DNA of 64,000 nucleotides from contig MCFE01000254.1 in assembly GCA_002104905.1 (NCBI GenBank), forward strand, positions 49,552-113,551. Direction: 5' to 3'. The notes under the pieces are model-generated. The model saw nothing but the letters and a program-made list of their open reading frames with translations, made no database searches and was not told the origin of the DNA. Shown piece after piece: positions 21,895 to 33,789 of the stretch. Every line of letters starts with the position of its first letter. Position 1 is the stretch's first letter. The DNA comes from Basidiobolus meristosporus CBS 931.73 (taxonomy: Eukaryota; Basidiobolomycota; Basidiobolomycetes; Basidiobolales; Basidiobolaceae). The position numbers and the translations under genes are program-made.

Positions 21895-24800
21895 TCATTT
21901 GCGCATTAATCTTTCAATTTTGTTGACTAGCTCGGCGATTTGCACACGGTACATCTCCTTCATGTCGGAGATGTCGGATTTGAGTTCTTCCACCAACTCG
22001 GACTTTTCGGCTAGCTCGCGGCGCACTGAGGCGTACCTGAGATGGTGCGAGGTCAGACTGGGTAGTGGATTGAGGTTAGGGTTGGGGTGATAGAGGCAAA
22101 CCTTTCTTCCAGATCGTCATCGCCTCTGGCTGTCTTCGATGTGTCTAGGCTAAAAATGAGCAGCGGTTAGGCACGGGAGTAAGCAGATCTGGCGGATTGT
22201 ACTACATACGTTTCCTTGTGCTCCAGAGTCATCTGGACTAGCTCGTTGGAGATCTCATCTAAAAGAACATTACGAATTGAGTACAACTCCTTGAACACCC
22301 GCAAAGTGCAAACTCACCGCGGTCTTTGATTGTCAGCTGTAGTTGCGCCTGTAGGGAGGTGATCTGGCTCTCAAGGTTTTTGATCTGGGCTCGAAGGACC
22401 TCGTTCGACGAAGATGAGATCATCGGCGATAGAGGGAATGCTAAGCTATCGAAACTCATGCGAGTTGGGCTGAGTATATCACTATCGGGACCTCTCTGGA
22501 CAATTCATAACATGAGCATGCCGCTAACAAGTATGAACTGATTATCCGCTACCTTCTGGTCGTCGCTGGGCGAGCTTACGCTGTCAGTATCCTTGATCGA
22601 CTCGAGGGAGGCTTGAGTTAACTCTTCCTTCTGCCTAAGCAGCTGCTCCTATCGAAGTGAGCAAATCTTTGAATAAAACGCCACGTCAATCGGCTTACGC
22701 TCCAACACCCACCTCATAATCTTGCTTGATCCGCTCTATCTTTTCCTCATTGGCCTTCTGCACACCCTCGAGTTTGTCGGTTAGCTCTTGGATACGCAAA
22801 TGGGCTTTTGTGCTCTCGTCTTTCTCGGTCTAGATTGAGTCTCTATCAATAGAAGTCCCAAGATCTGTAACACGTCGGGCGGAAACCAACCTGCAGGTGT
22901 CCCTGTGCCTCGATAACCTGCTTTTCATAGGACTGCAGCCGAGCCTCAAGCTCTTGTTTGGATTGATTCTGGTGAACGATGTCAGATGCAAAGAAGCTCG
23001 GCTCCGGAAAATCAAAGTGTCCATACCAACTCCTCCACACGTCCATGATATTCCTTGAACTTGGCCTCGCTCGACTCGAATTGCTTCTTGGCCTCAGACA
23101 GCTCCTTGGTCAGCCTAGGAAACTAGTCAGCTCGTCTGCACAGCACAGTATTCGAGACGCCCTACGTACCTCTCCTCTATCTTCTCCCAGTGCTTTTGCG
23201 CAGTGCTGTGACGACCCTCAAGGGTTTCGATTTGCTTGAGCAATGGTTGAGTGCTGTTCATATAGCTTGCGTTGAGATCCTGGAAGCGTCGCTCAGATGA
23301 CTGAAGCCGCATTTGCAGAAGCTACTCAAGGATGGTTAGATCTTCGTCGGGGCCGTAGAGGCAACTAGCTTTCTACCGAAATCTCCTTGCGTAGCTCGTC
23401 CTCGTTGTCCCCTGCATCGTCGTTCAAGCTGGTGATTGTGTTTTGCAGCTCGGCGACCTATTGGAGTGGGGATCAGTCCATTTGTTCATAAATACCTTTG
23501 GATCGGCCATACCTCTTGCTTGTAATTCTCGACCGTCTGCTCGTACGTGGTTGTGGTTTCTTGCAAACGCTTCTGAAGCTCTTCGCGGATCTTATCCTTG
23601 AAGGCAGGGATGTTAGGTTCTGGCTTGCGCTTGCATCACGTAGAAAAAGCTAACCTCGTTTTCTTGGCTTTGTTTTTTGAGATCCGCCAAGGAGTCGCTG
23701 AGAGTTTTGCGGGACTTGTTAAGGTCATCCCAAGCTCTCTCTAACGCCACCTACAACCAAATGGTTACGCTTGTGTAACATGGACAACGCCGGCTTTGGC
23801 TTACCTGCAAATCAATCTGTGCCTCCTTGGATTCCTGTAGCTGAGATTCCAATTTGCTGATTTTGACATTTTGCTCGTCGTTCGATTTTCGGAGAGACTT
23901 GCAGGCATCTACAACAATAGCAATCGGTTAGAATTGGATTTGGGCACCGAACCCGACCGTCCCTAACCGTTCAACTTTCTCTCGCTTTCCGCGTATTTGG
24001 CGTTTCGGCTCTTAAGGGCAGCTATCTCCTTTTGTGAATCGCTGCACTGTCTCTTCAGCTCAGCAATGGTCTTTTCATTCTCAACTCCCTTCGCCCGTAG
24101 CTGCTTTACCATGTTGGTAAGCTTGAGCTCTTGCTTGGACGATCTCTCACCTATCCAAAACACCCAAATGGTCAGTAGATGCACTTCACCCTTTGTGCAC
24201 GGTTAGCGGTACCTTCAGCAAATAGTTGCGAAATCTTTTCGTCTTTTTGAGAAAGAGTCTGTTGCATCTCTTTTTGCAGGCTAGCCAACCTCTCTCGAGC
24301 TTGGTCACGTTCCTGATTTGAAACACGCTCAGCATCCCTGCCGGTACTTCCAGATATCAAGGACTAAATAAAAACCTTTGTAGCGTTCTCGAGGCGCTTT
24401 TCTAGAACGCCGTTTCCTGAGGAGCTTGCTTTGAGAGCATTCCGATTCTCCTCTTGTATACTCTTGATACGGTCACTAAGTTTAGCGATGGTTGCATTCA
24501 AAGTGGCATTCTCTTTAATTCTATTCGCCAACTCTTTCTCCTGCTGCTTTAATCTATCTTGGACCGATGGGTCAGGTTTGTGAATAGCAGCATCCTTCTT
24601 CTCTGCCTCTTCAGAGTGCTCTTCATCAGCCACCTTTGCCTCCCCAAGATTCTCCTATATAAACGGTTGGTATTGGTGAACTTCGAAGTACTCGTTGAAT
24701 TTCAGCGATATTTACTTGGTTACTGACGGTATCTGGTACTTCGGCAGGCGGATCTTCAGGCTCTTCACGTGCTACGTCGGACGCCGTTTCTTTGGAATCA

Positions 24801-25766
24801 TCCTTGGCATTAACATCATCACCCACATCGATGCTTTCTTCCACTGCCGAAGTAGCGGGATCGAGTACGTCGCTGTCGGGGATTGGTGTTTCGACGCCTG
24901 GTACGTTTTGGCCCTCCTCTATATCTTCTTTTGCCGCGTCTGAACTAGGATCGTTCCCAATACTCGTGGGGGCATCAGTTTCCAGAGCAACGCCTATTTC
25001 CTCTGGCTCATTTGGGGGACTCGTTGGTTGAATGGGTGTGCTCTCCTCTGGTGTGTTTTCAGGAGGTGATATCTTTTCGTTGGTTGTGGTTTCTGCTGAT
25101 TCCGGTGGCTCAACTTTATCATTGGGTTCATCCGATTCGCTTTGTGGGAGTGGCACTTCCATAGCAATATCAGGTGTGCCCAGGGGACTTACCTGGTCCT
25201 TGCTCGTAGTGTCTTCAGGTGCCACAGGAGTGTCGCAGGTTCGTTCAGAAGCCCTGTCAGGCTCTGAAACAGTGTCACTGGCACCCTCAGCACCTTGAAG
25301 CGGATCCCATGTCACCTCTGTGGATGATCGGGTTGATACGCTTTTGATAGATAGCGCATCCTGTTTGTTAATATCAAGATTCGGGCTAGATGACGGTTCC
25401 TCAAGAGACTTTGCTTCACTCAAAGGCTTTTTTTTCGCACCAGCTTTACTTTTCTTTCCTTTGGTAGCTTTCTTAGGCGCGCCAGCGCCAGAAACTGCTG
25501 CTGCCAACCTGGCAGCTAAACGATCCTGGTCCAAAGAAGGCTTTGCACCTGCGGTGGGAGGTTTAGCTAAGAAGAGAAGAAGCTCATCGATCAGCCCACT
25601 GACAGGTCCGCGTATACCTATTCATCACACTTACTCACACTTAGTTAAAGACTCTTGCTCCCTCAGTTTATCTTGGGCAGCCTTCTCCAAGCTAGTCTCT
25701 ACCGAGTTTATGGCCTGTTTCAAAAACCCGCCCCACGAAGCACGATTGTTTTGCGAACCCTCCATC
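21895..25766 (-). CDS. TMF1-like golgin (coiled-coil Golgi tether), multi-exon
   Basis: Start ATG at 25764-25766 (MEGSQNNRASWGGFLKQAIN), stop at 21895. The first exon gives an N-terminal WGGFLKQAINSVETSLEKAA, like the start of TMF/ARA160 proteins. Next comes a long acidic, Ser/Pro/Glu-rich disordered region with a basic KKATKGKKSKAGAKKK patch (24626-25534). Then come many exons of coiled coil (for example RLKQQEKELANRIKENATLN, KQLRAKGVENEKTIAELKRQ). The end, ERYASVRRELAEKSELVEEL and DISDMKEMYRVQIAELVNKI, fits the TMF TATA-binding-domain/Rab6-binding C-terminus. Known family members sit on Golgi membranes and bind Rab6-type GTPases. About 13 short introns. Assignment rests on overall architecture and both ends; other golgins are the alternative. 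Confidence 0.75.
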
Positions 25767-27069
25767 TGGCCGTTCTTGTTTGGAAAGCTCGTGAACTTGC
25801 TAAGGAAGAAACGTATTCCTCACCAACCAAAGTTAAATGTGTTTAGGAGATTGGTATAATTGATTAGGTTTCCATGATTAGAGATTAACTTAACCAAATC
25901 CAACATCAGGAACTCGATTTGAGTGGAATTTCTGGCTGAATCCCCTCCTGCGTGTTCCATGGAGTATCAAGATGGATTGGTTGTAACCTGCCTTCTACAG
26001 TTACTGAATAATTCTGAGCTGGACCTTATATAGCGAGCGCAATAGAAGCACATGTGTCGAAGCTAATGTCAACCCAGGCGCAACCCAGCAATCACACAGC
26101 CCACCAATCCCCCATGTCGCCCTATGGACCGCGCGATACCACGCTCAACTGACATCTCGACGTCAAGCATGTCTCGGAGCACAGAGTATATGGCAACAGA
26201 GCTTCAAGTACAGCCAGCAATTGGAGGGCAGTTCGACTCGATAATCATGAATTACCCCTTCTGGCTTACAGTGGACTAGAACGCACCTTGACGATTTAGT
26301 AATTCGAACATACAGTCACTCCAGTAATGGTGAATGATGGATAATGTTATAGAATACTATAATGAGGCCCTTCGAATATGCAGGTTAAACGTAGCCATGA
26401 TGTAGAATGACTTCACACTGACCATTGGCCAGCATCGCCAAGGAGGGAGAAGGAGCCCTGATTTGGAGCGAATGGACCAGCTATTCTAGATTCATGGGGT
26501 GGGGTGCTCCTTGAATTTGAGTTGTATTGGTGGGTATTACAGAGATGGTCCTCGCAGAGACCGTCCAACTAATTAGATAATCAGCTATGATCCTGAGAGG
26601 GGGTACAATCTGTTGATCATTTAGAGCTGTCCCATTTGAGGCGTATTCCTGCACCGAAGCGGCGCTTTTTCCAAAGAAATCCGTGTCTTAGCTAAGAATT
26701 ATGCCTTTTCCAATGGGATTCGGATGCTCGATATTTACGCTCTCCACTTGACCGAACCCTTCTCGGATCGTCCTGGTAGATCCACGAAGGGATCTGTATA
26801 TTTCAATGCATCGCCAGTCTTGAGCACGGGATACTGATTCATACTTGCTTTTCCGGTTTCGACCAACAGAGTTACACATGCCATTTTTGGAAAGATAATT
26901 TTTACCAATCATGGCCAGATTTGAGTATAACCAATTAGGTCCGAGTGAGATATCCTCGGGGCTTTGTATAAAAGGTGTTTCGTCAGAACCCTGAACAAGC
27001 CAACCTGCGCCTTATTGCGTTGATCTCCAGTGCTATTTATCTTTCTCGCGTTACAGTACATTCCTCATC
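25767..27069. other. Divergent intergenic region, golgin / SFP1-like
   Basis: About 1.3 kb between two divergent genes. A short minus-strand frame (26688-26912) shows no coding signs. The right part holds the TATA box of the SFP1-like gene. No RNA gene or repeat was seen. Confidence 0.5.
26967..26974 (+). promoter_or_regulatory. TATA box of SFP1-like gene
   Basis: TATAAAAG, about 96 bp upstream of the ATG at 27070. Spacing fits a TATA-directed start with a 60-70-nt leader. Confidence 0.6.
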
Positions 27070-28089
27070 ATGCCCGCGCCTATTGACTATACCGCACAAT
27101 GTACTCCAACATTCCAAAAAACTCCTAGGGCTGAACCCGCTGAAATAGCGAACTTTGAGTAAGCATCTCAACGAACTGACTTCTTCGTCCGCTCGGATAT
27201 TAATGATTCTCTGTTTTTCAGAAGCTTCGATTTTCAGTTCCCCAATGTGTATGAGCCCCAGCCCACTGAGGAGGACTTCCTCCAGCCCAGAGACTTGGAG
27301 GGCTCATTTTGTAGAGATTTCTCATGCTGTGGCCTTATCTTAGAAGACCTCCATGACTTACTTCAACACTTCGAGGAGTGTCACGTTCGCTTCGAAACCG
27401 ACGATGCCCAGGGTTTATACCAAGAGGATGACTGGTCAACCTCTAGTGACTCGGGTGTTACCACCCCCTCCTCTCCCGTCTCCGACCCCTCCCTTGCCGG
27501 GGATTTCAGACATGAGGTCATCTCTCTCAACGATGTGTACTCCGAGGAGTCTCTCTTGCAAAACGAGACCTTCGCTTCTGCCTTTGACAATTCGATCCTT
27601 AGAGCCGGCCAACCTACAAAGAAGCGTATGGCCGCAGAAACCCTGGTCACTCCTGCCAAGAAGATCGCTCCCTCATACGTTTTTGATGTGAGCACTCTCC
27701 CCCAGACCTTCTCCGAGGAGGAGCTCTTCACTGGAATCCCATCCATATACTCCCCAGATTTTGTCGCCGGTGTGGATGATCTTCTGCAAGCCGCTGCTGG
27801 TGTGGTTCCGGTCGAGAACGTCGAGGTCAAGACTGCCCCCGCCGAGAAGCCATACAAATGTCCGGTTCCAGGATGCGAGAAATCCTACAAGAATGCCAAC
27901 GGATTGAAATACCACAAGCTCCACGGACACTGCTCCAACGGAGATGGCTCCAAACCCGTCATCAAGCCATACAAGTGCTCATACCCCGATTGCGGCAAAA
28001 GCTACAAGAACCTCAACGGATTGAAGTACCACATCGAACATACCCATGTCTTGACGTTAGCCCAGACCGCCACCTCCATCGCCATCTAA
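27070..28089 (+). CDS. C2H2 zinc-finger transcription factor, SFP1-like
   Basis: Two exons: 27070-27158 (MPAPIDYTAQCTPTFQKTP) and 27222-28089; the junction GA|A restores a Glu codon. An incomplete finger-like motif near residues 48-75 (CRDFSCCGLILEDLHDLLQH, then FEECH) resembles the degenerate first finger of Sfp1/JAZF-type proteins. Two C-terminal fingers follow: KCPVPGCEKSYKNANGLKYH and KCSYPDCGKSYKNLNGLKYH, with the NGLKYH helix typical of Sfp1 and its relatives. The middle is acidic and Ser/Thr-rich, likely an activation region, with a basic TKKRMAAET patch. In yeast Sfp1 drives ribosome-biogenesis genes; the same role here is inference from the finger sequence. Confidence 0.8.
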
Positions 28090-29515
28090 GTTCGCCCAGA
28101 CCCAGCTGGCGGAAGCATTTCTCCGCAGACGCATTTATATATAGCATTTTATTTCCCACTTGCTGTGGAACAAGAACACGTACCATATAGATTGGGATTA
28201 CTTCGTATACTTCTCAGCATATGCGGGAGTGAGGCACTCTGCGCAGTATTTACCATCATTCACACCCCGCCAGTTTCAGAATGTATATAGCCTGCCCTCC
28301 AAGTCATTCACAACTATCATAGAAACCATCCATCATCATAGCAAGATTGTCCTGAATAAATCGTCTTGACACACAATAGCGTCCACTGATTGTACCACGC
28401 ATTTCATTAATCGGCCCAATCAGGAGGGTCCATGCCCTAGGCTACACACAGGGAATACCATGGGGGATGAATGCAGAGAAAGGGAACACTGGGTGGCCGT
28501 TGTGCGACGAAACCCTTGTTAGGCAATGGATCTTGGACCCTACTCGGGTTTCTTGTACTGATCATCTGGCAGGGGATTTGTTCGGAGCATCCAAGTCCTA
28601 GTCATTGCTGATCTGGTAACGCTCTGTGATCTGTAGCACTTCCGCGCAGATAAACTCAAGGTATTGCTTTACTCGGTGCATATGTATATACTGCGCGACG
28701 TATGATAAGGTGAGCGAGCACAGCACGAACCATTTAGACGGATATGGAAATTCGCTTGTTTCTCCACCTGCTTCGATACATATAAACGACCGATCCGGTC
28801 GTTTGAACACAGGCCTCCTAATGCAGCACCATCGCGAGCTTGTACCTCATTGAGTTGCTAAATCCTTGAGAAACCCACCCATTTCCCACAGTCCTCTCGT
28901 TGGGATCCAATTATCGGGTAAATGAGCGGGCCAGGGACACGAGTAATTGTCAAATCCGCGTAGGTGCAGGTGTCACAACCACACTTGATGGCCGCTTGTT
29001 TCTACACTTGGTCGTAGCTGGGGTTGAGTGGATGGCCAGGTTGAGGGTTGGGGATCACTCGATTCCAGAATAGTCAATTTATACATTTGGAGTATCATTG
29101 ACCAAGCCAAACGTTGATCCACAGTAGCGTGGTTTGTCTTTCAATGGAGGCTGAAATCGAGAGTACGCTTCAGGGTAGGTTACTCACACACCGGGTGTAT
29201 GCAATCCCCAGGGCCGTTGAAGGATTTGTACCTCACGCACCAATATCACATCCACGCTACGTCTTTATGCGTTATTCAATATTGGCAGGATTCTGGCTTA
29301 TATATGGCTGCGACCATAGTGGATTTGGATAGCCTCGCAGCATTGATTCAATCCACCCATCGGCCCAATCAGATGCCGAATGGGACTCAAGCTAATTTCC
29401 TAAACAGAAAATGGTGGTTGTTGTATACAAGTTTGCTCTTTGGTTGATTTAGAGGTTACTGTCGACGATACCACTCCCATCTTAGTTATTCGAGATAAAC
29501 CGTTTCCTTTCACCC
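28090..29515. other. Gene-poor interval, 1.4 kb
   Basis: Nothing convincing on either strand. Short frames (28598-28810, 29114-29447) lack codon bias, domains or splice-supported extension. It should hold the 3' end of the SFP1-like transcript and the promoter of the PP4 gene. Confidence 0.4.
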
Positions 29516-30965
29516 ATGACTCAAAGTGACCTCGATCGGTAATATTTCCAACTCACATTTCTCATCTGCCAAGTCCCATCTTCTCACTTCTGGAAATCCC
29601 CCTCGTAACAGCCAGATTGAACAACTAAGACGTTGTGAGATCATCACCGAAAACGAAGTGAAGCAGCTATGTAACAAAGCTCGCGAGATCCTCATCGAGG
29701 AAAGCAACGTCCAGCGAGTAGATGCGCCCGTCACGGTATACCCTTTGTTCACTATCCATTGCTTTTGACTGGCTTACCGTAAGGGTGCCCAACCATGGAA
29801 TGATAGTAACTCCTCGCGTCTCTAGATCTGCGGAGACATTCACGGACAGTTCTACGACCTTAAAGAGCTCTTCAAAGTCGGAGGCAAATGCCCCGACACC
29901 AACTATCTGTTTATGGGTAAATTGCTACCAATCTCTTCACCATCTGTTCCATGCTGACCCAGTTGTCGACGTAGGGGATTTCGTGGATCGAGGTTTTTAC
30001 AGCGTCGAGACTTTTCTCCTGCTACTCGCCCTTAAAGTAAGCCACGCATCCGTGTTGTCTTGAACGCAGTGTATTGATGTGCTGAATTTGACCAGGTCCG
30101 CTACCCCGATCGGATTACTTTGATTCGTGGCAATCACGAGAGTCGCCAGATCACCCAAGTATACGGCTTCTACGAAGAGTGCCTTCGAAAATACGGCTCC
30201 CCTAATGTTTGGCGCTACTGTTGTGAAATATTCGATTATCTCAGTCTCTCCGCCATCATAGACGATAAGATATTTTGTGTTCATGGCGGACTCTCTCCCT
30301 CAATCACAACTGTTGATCAGGTATCACCTATTTGTCACAGGAATTGTATGCGTCTCCCCGACATCGTACCTAATGCCACATCTCCAATAGATCCGTACAA
30401 TCGATAGAAAACAGGAGGTGCCTCATGACGGTGGAATGTGTGATCTTTTGTGGTCGGATCCAGATGGTACACTTGATGCTATCACCTAGATGTTTGTGCG
30501 CTTGATTAACACTGTTGGCAACTAGAAATCGAAGGGTGGGGGCTGAGTCCGCGTGGTGCTGGCTATCTATTCGGTGGGAATATAGTGAAATCGGTAAGTG
30601 TCGCTCGGGAGGGCATTGTATATGGAAGGATACTCATGCTGCGTATCTTGTAGTTCTTGCATGCCAACAACCTAGACCTGATCGCCAGAGCGCATCAGCT
30701 TGTCATGGAGGGGTATAAGCTAATGTTCGACGACACCATTGTCACTGTCTGGTCCGCGCCAAACTATTGTTACAGGTAAGCTATCTAGAGTCGACCCGTC
30801 AACGTTTCATGGGCTGATCCCAATCATGATCCAAGGTGCGGCAACGTAGCAGCGATTCTGGAGTTGGATGAGAATCTGAATAAGAACTACAAGATTTTCG
30901 AGGCGGCGCCGCAAGAGGTTCGAAACGTCCCTGCCAAGAAGCCTGCCCCGGATTACTTTTTGTAG
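29516..30965 (+). CDS. PPH3: Serine/threonine protein phosphatase 4 catalytic subunit
   Basis: Nine exons can be read with clean GT..AG borders: 29516-29538, 29612-29735, 29826-29916, 29975-30036, 30096-30320, 30391-30466, 30526-30593, 30654-30775, 30836-30965. The product is PP2A-like, about 307 residues, full length. It has all metal-binding blocks: [40 protein letters not shown] and the HGGLSPSI and APNYCYRCGNV motifs. Residues such as [30 protein letters not shown] and the end KKPAPDYFL point to PP4 rather than PP2A or PP6; the C-terminal DYFL allows carboxymethylation as in PP2A-type enzymes. PP4 reverses DNA-damage phosphorylation (gamma-H2A, Rad53) with a Psy2/Psy4-type partner in yeast. 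It converges with RIB3. Confidence 0.93.
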
Positions 30966-31207
30966 ACGGGATGTCCCCCAAGGTGGACACCCTTCGTCGA
31001 ACCTATTCATTATGTCAATAGCACTTCCCACGATCAGAATCATGTATATTTATTGGATCTACGCAACGTTCTCAATAGCTTTCATACTTCCACCCTGGTG
31101 TTCCATTCGATTCGACCCCTCCCTTCCGCTCCAACCACCTTCCCATTCCCCACCTCCTGTTGATTTCGACGCCCTCGAGGTTTGGTTGTCCTTTGGTCGT
31201 ATGATTA

Positions 31208-32279
31208 TCACTTGACCTTTGATGTTGTTCCCGGGTACACCGTATGGGATTGTGCAAGCAAGCCATTTATTTCCACAGTAAAAGGTGAACAGGGGAGGGG
31301 ATCGAACCCTATTGGAACTCCAGAAGAGTACTTGAGAAATAAAGAGAAAGAAAAATCTAAGGAAACCCCGAGCAAACCGCGTGAGAACCACAGCCCATTA
31401 TGTGTGCGGTATCTCAGAAGATCGGTGATGGTGATCATCTTGATATCATGGCTGAGAGCAAACGCCTTGCAGTCATCTCGACGTGCCATGGTACCATCGT
31501 CATTGATCAACTCACAGACCACTGATACGGGGCTTAGGCCAGCTAATCTACATCGATCTAGAATGGAGCGTTGAGCGTGTGGCTTGTGCCGTACGATGGC
31601 ATATTCCATTTACCCACTCCAGCTTCTGTGTGTCCTATCCGAGTGAGTATACCGCCGTCCCGTGCACACAGAGGAAGAATGTGCCCGGGTCGGTTGAATT
31701 CGGATGGCTCAACGAGGGAGAAGTCGGCCAAGCTTCGAGCGGTCAAGGCCCTATCATGAGCCGAGATTCCTGTGGTGGTGTCTAAAGATTCGCGTTATGT
31801 CGATGCACTTGCGGTTGTGACAGACAATTGGAGAGGGGCGTACTATGACGATAGTCCACGCTAATGGTGTAGGCGGTCTTCTGAGGGTCGCTGCTTATGC
31901 GGACCGTGAGTGGGAGCTGAGGTTGGTCCGCCCGCTCGTTGGTTAAAGGAACGCAAACATAGCCACTAGGGGAAAGTAGTGCGTTTATTGGGTAGACTGT
32001 ATGCAGAAGATGGGCTTAGGAAAAACCTCGTGTGGCGTATCATAAATGCCAGCGATTCGGTGGTGGCCTTTTCGGTCGCCAAGATAAGATCCCCTTCGTT
32101 CTCCCGAACCTCGTTATCCACTACGATCAGGAATCGGCCTGAAGCTAGAGAATACCAATTGAGACGGGCTGGACGAGCGACCACACGTAACCTTTAACAC
32201 TCCACTCACCAAAATCCTTCAGGGCGGAAGGGATGTCGTCGAACTCGCATATCACCTGGCGCGGTGAAGGGGTGGTCAT
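31208..32279 (-). CDS. RIB3: 3,4-dihydroxy-2-butanone 4-phosphate synthase (riboflavin synthesis)
   Basis: Start ATG at 32277-32279 ([20 protein letters not shown]), then an intron (phase 1) and exon 2, [20 protein letters not shown] with [11 protein letters not shown] and AFMIRHT. This contains the acidic loop [11 protein letters not shown] that binds Mg2+ and ribulose 5-phosphate. Later exons give [35 protein letters not shown] and GHTEA, then [20 protein letters not shown] and [20 protein letters not shown], all conserved RibB/Rib3 blocks. The enzyme makes the four-carbon unit of riboflavin from ribulose 5-phosphate. After TDLLRYR, where most homologues end, this frame continues about 60 codons to 31208; either a C-terminal extension or an intron I cannot place. 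Confidence 0.88.
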
Positions 32280-32465
32280 GCTTAGCTGGGTCGCAGCAAG
32301 CTTGGGAAGTAAGCAGACGTTCAAGACAGGTGGGCATAGGCGGTCACGTTTATTTGTCATGTTGAGGGGGATTATGGATGGGATGGGTTGGGTTGGGAGG
32401 GAGAGGGGGACGTAAATGATTACAAGCGTAGTGTGGAAAAAATACATTTAAATAGAATATACACT

Positions 32466-33627
32466 CTAGAATCGGGGCTTACGCTTTCTGGCGGTGTACT
32501 TGGAGTCGCGCGGGACATTCTCCTTACCACGGGTTCTTGATAGCTCCTTCTTACGGAGGACCCAATTCTTATCCTTGATGGGGCGTCTGCTTCCCCTGTT
32601 GCTACGACGCTCGATAACCCTAAGTTGAGCAAAGTTAGTACGGGTGGTCCACCTATCGGCCGTCTCCCAGAGGCGTACCTTTTGTTTGCGTAGGTGACTC
32701 CGTTGGATTCGTCCTCCTCACCAAGCGCCTTGGGAAGGTCTTGTGGGGCGGACTGACCGGCGAAAAGACAGAGATAGAATTTCTTGGCCTTGTTGCTGTT
32801 GGGGTAGTCGATGACCAAGCCACCGGTGAAACCGGACTTCATGGCAGCGTTCATGATCATCTCGATTTGATCGTCGTTTTCCGGGTAGAATTGGAAGACC
32901 GCGCGGGCCCCTCGCTTCAACGCCATAAACAGGGTGGAGAAGAAACGGGCCAGTCTGGCCTTGGGATTGTGGATCTGCTTATCCGCATTGCAAAGCCATT
33001 GAAGTACAGAAATACTGAATTGATGGCGAGCGGGGGTTAGCGGGATGTGGGGTTGACACACGAACCGGTTGAAAACACAAACCTCATGGCTCCGTCGAAG
33101 GTACCTGGCCTGAAGCCCATCCCCTCACCAGCATCCTGAAGGAACAAATCCCCCTCGACCTCACGTTCCAACGCGATGTCTATCAAGAACAAGTAAGTAT
33201 GGGCGCGCATATACACCGCAGCGAACGAAACGGATGCATACCGAGCATGGCCGGGGCGATATCGAAACCAATCCAAATGTGCCCTTCCTCGTCTAAAATC
33301 TCCCCACTAAGGCCGGAGCCACAGCCGATATCCAACAAGAAGCAGGACTGATCCTCGGGAAGGTTGAGCAGCTCCAGGGCACGAAACGCCATCTCAGCCT
33401 GAATGGCCGCGATACGGGTGCTTTGAAAACGGGGAAGCAGAACTTAGCGTTGGTTGTCCGAGAGAAAGCAAACGGGGCAAACCTTTGGTACGTACTTGGA
33501 GGTGTATTTGGCTGCCTCGACGTCGTTGTAAACCTGGTCAACAAGCGAGTGAGAAGGGGACCGGGGGTATCGTTTGACACCGGGCACTTACGAATTCCGG
33601 GGGACCTTGATGCTCGGGACGTGACAT
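32466..33627 (-). CDS. BUD23: 18S rRNA (guanine-N7) methyltransferase Bud23/WBSCR22
   Basis: Start ATG at 33625-33627 ([12 protein letters not shown]), stop TAG at 32466. About six exons. The SAM-binding motif I is in [20 protein letters not shown], followed by [44 protein letters not shown] and [12 protein letters not shown]. Next comes [20 protein letters not shown]. The C-terminal basic tail ([20 protein letters not shown], then [12 protein letters not shown]) is the Bud23-specific domain that binds Trm112 and targets the nucleolus. The enzyme methylates one guanine in 18S rRNA and helps 40S export. N-terminus and tail are both complete, so the gene looks functional. It is read in the same direction as RIB3 and the ENTH gene, with 190- and 160-bp gaps. 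Confidence 0.9.
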
Positions 33628-33789
33628 GGTCGATAGAATTTCAATAGAACGTACTTCCTCTACGGTGCACTCGATGCTTGCCCGAAGTGGCCGATTTTTC
33701 TACGGAAAAAAAATGGAAAAAAAAGAAATAGGTTTGGTGTGGGCAACTGGAGTTTAATCAGGATCTGGGATTCGTGCATAGGAATCTTC

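Noticed and set aside
25032-25859. Long plus-strand frames opposite the golgin
   Set aside because: Antisense shadows of the acidic, Ser-rich first exons; the minus strand has domain support and splice sites.
26688-26912. 74-residue minus-strand frame as a gene
   Set aside because: No domain, weak composition and no conservation signal visible; sits in a divergent promoter region.
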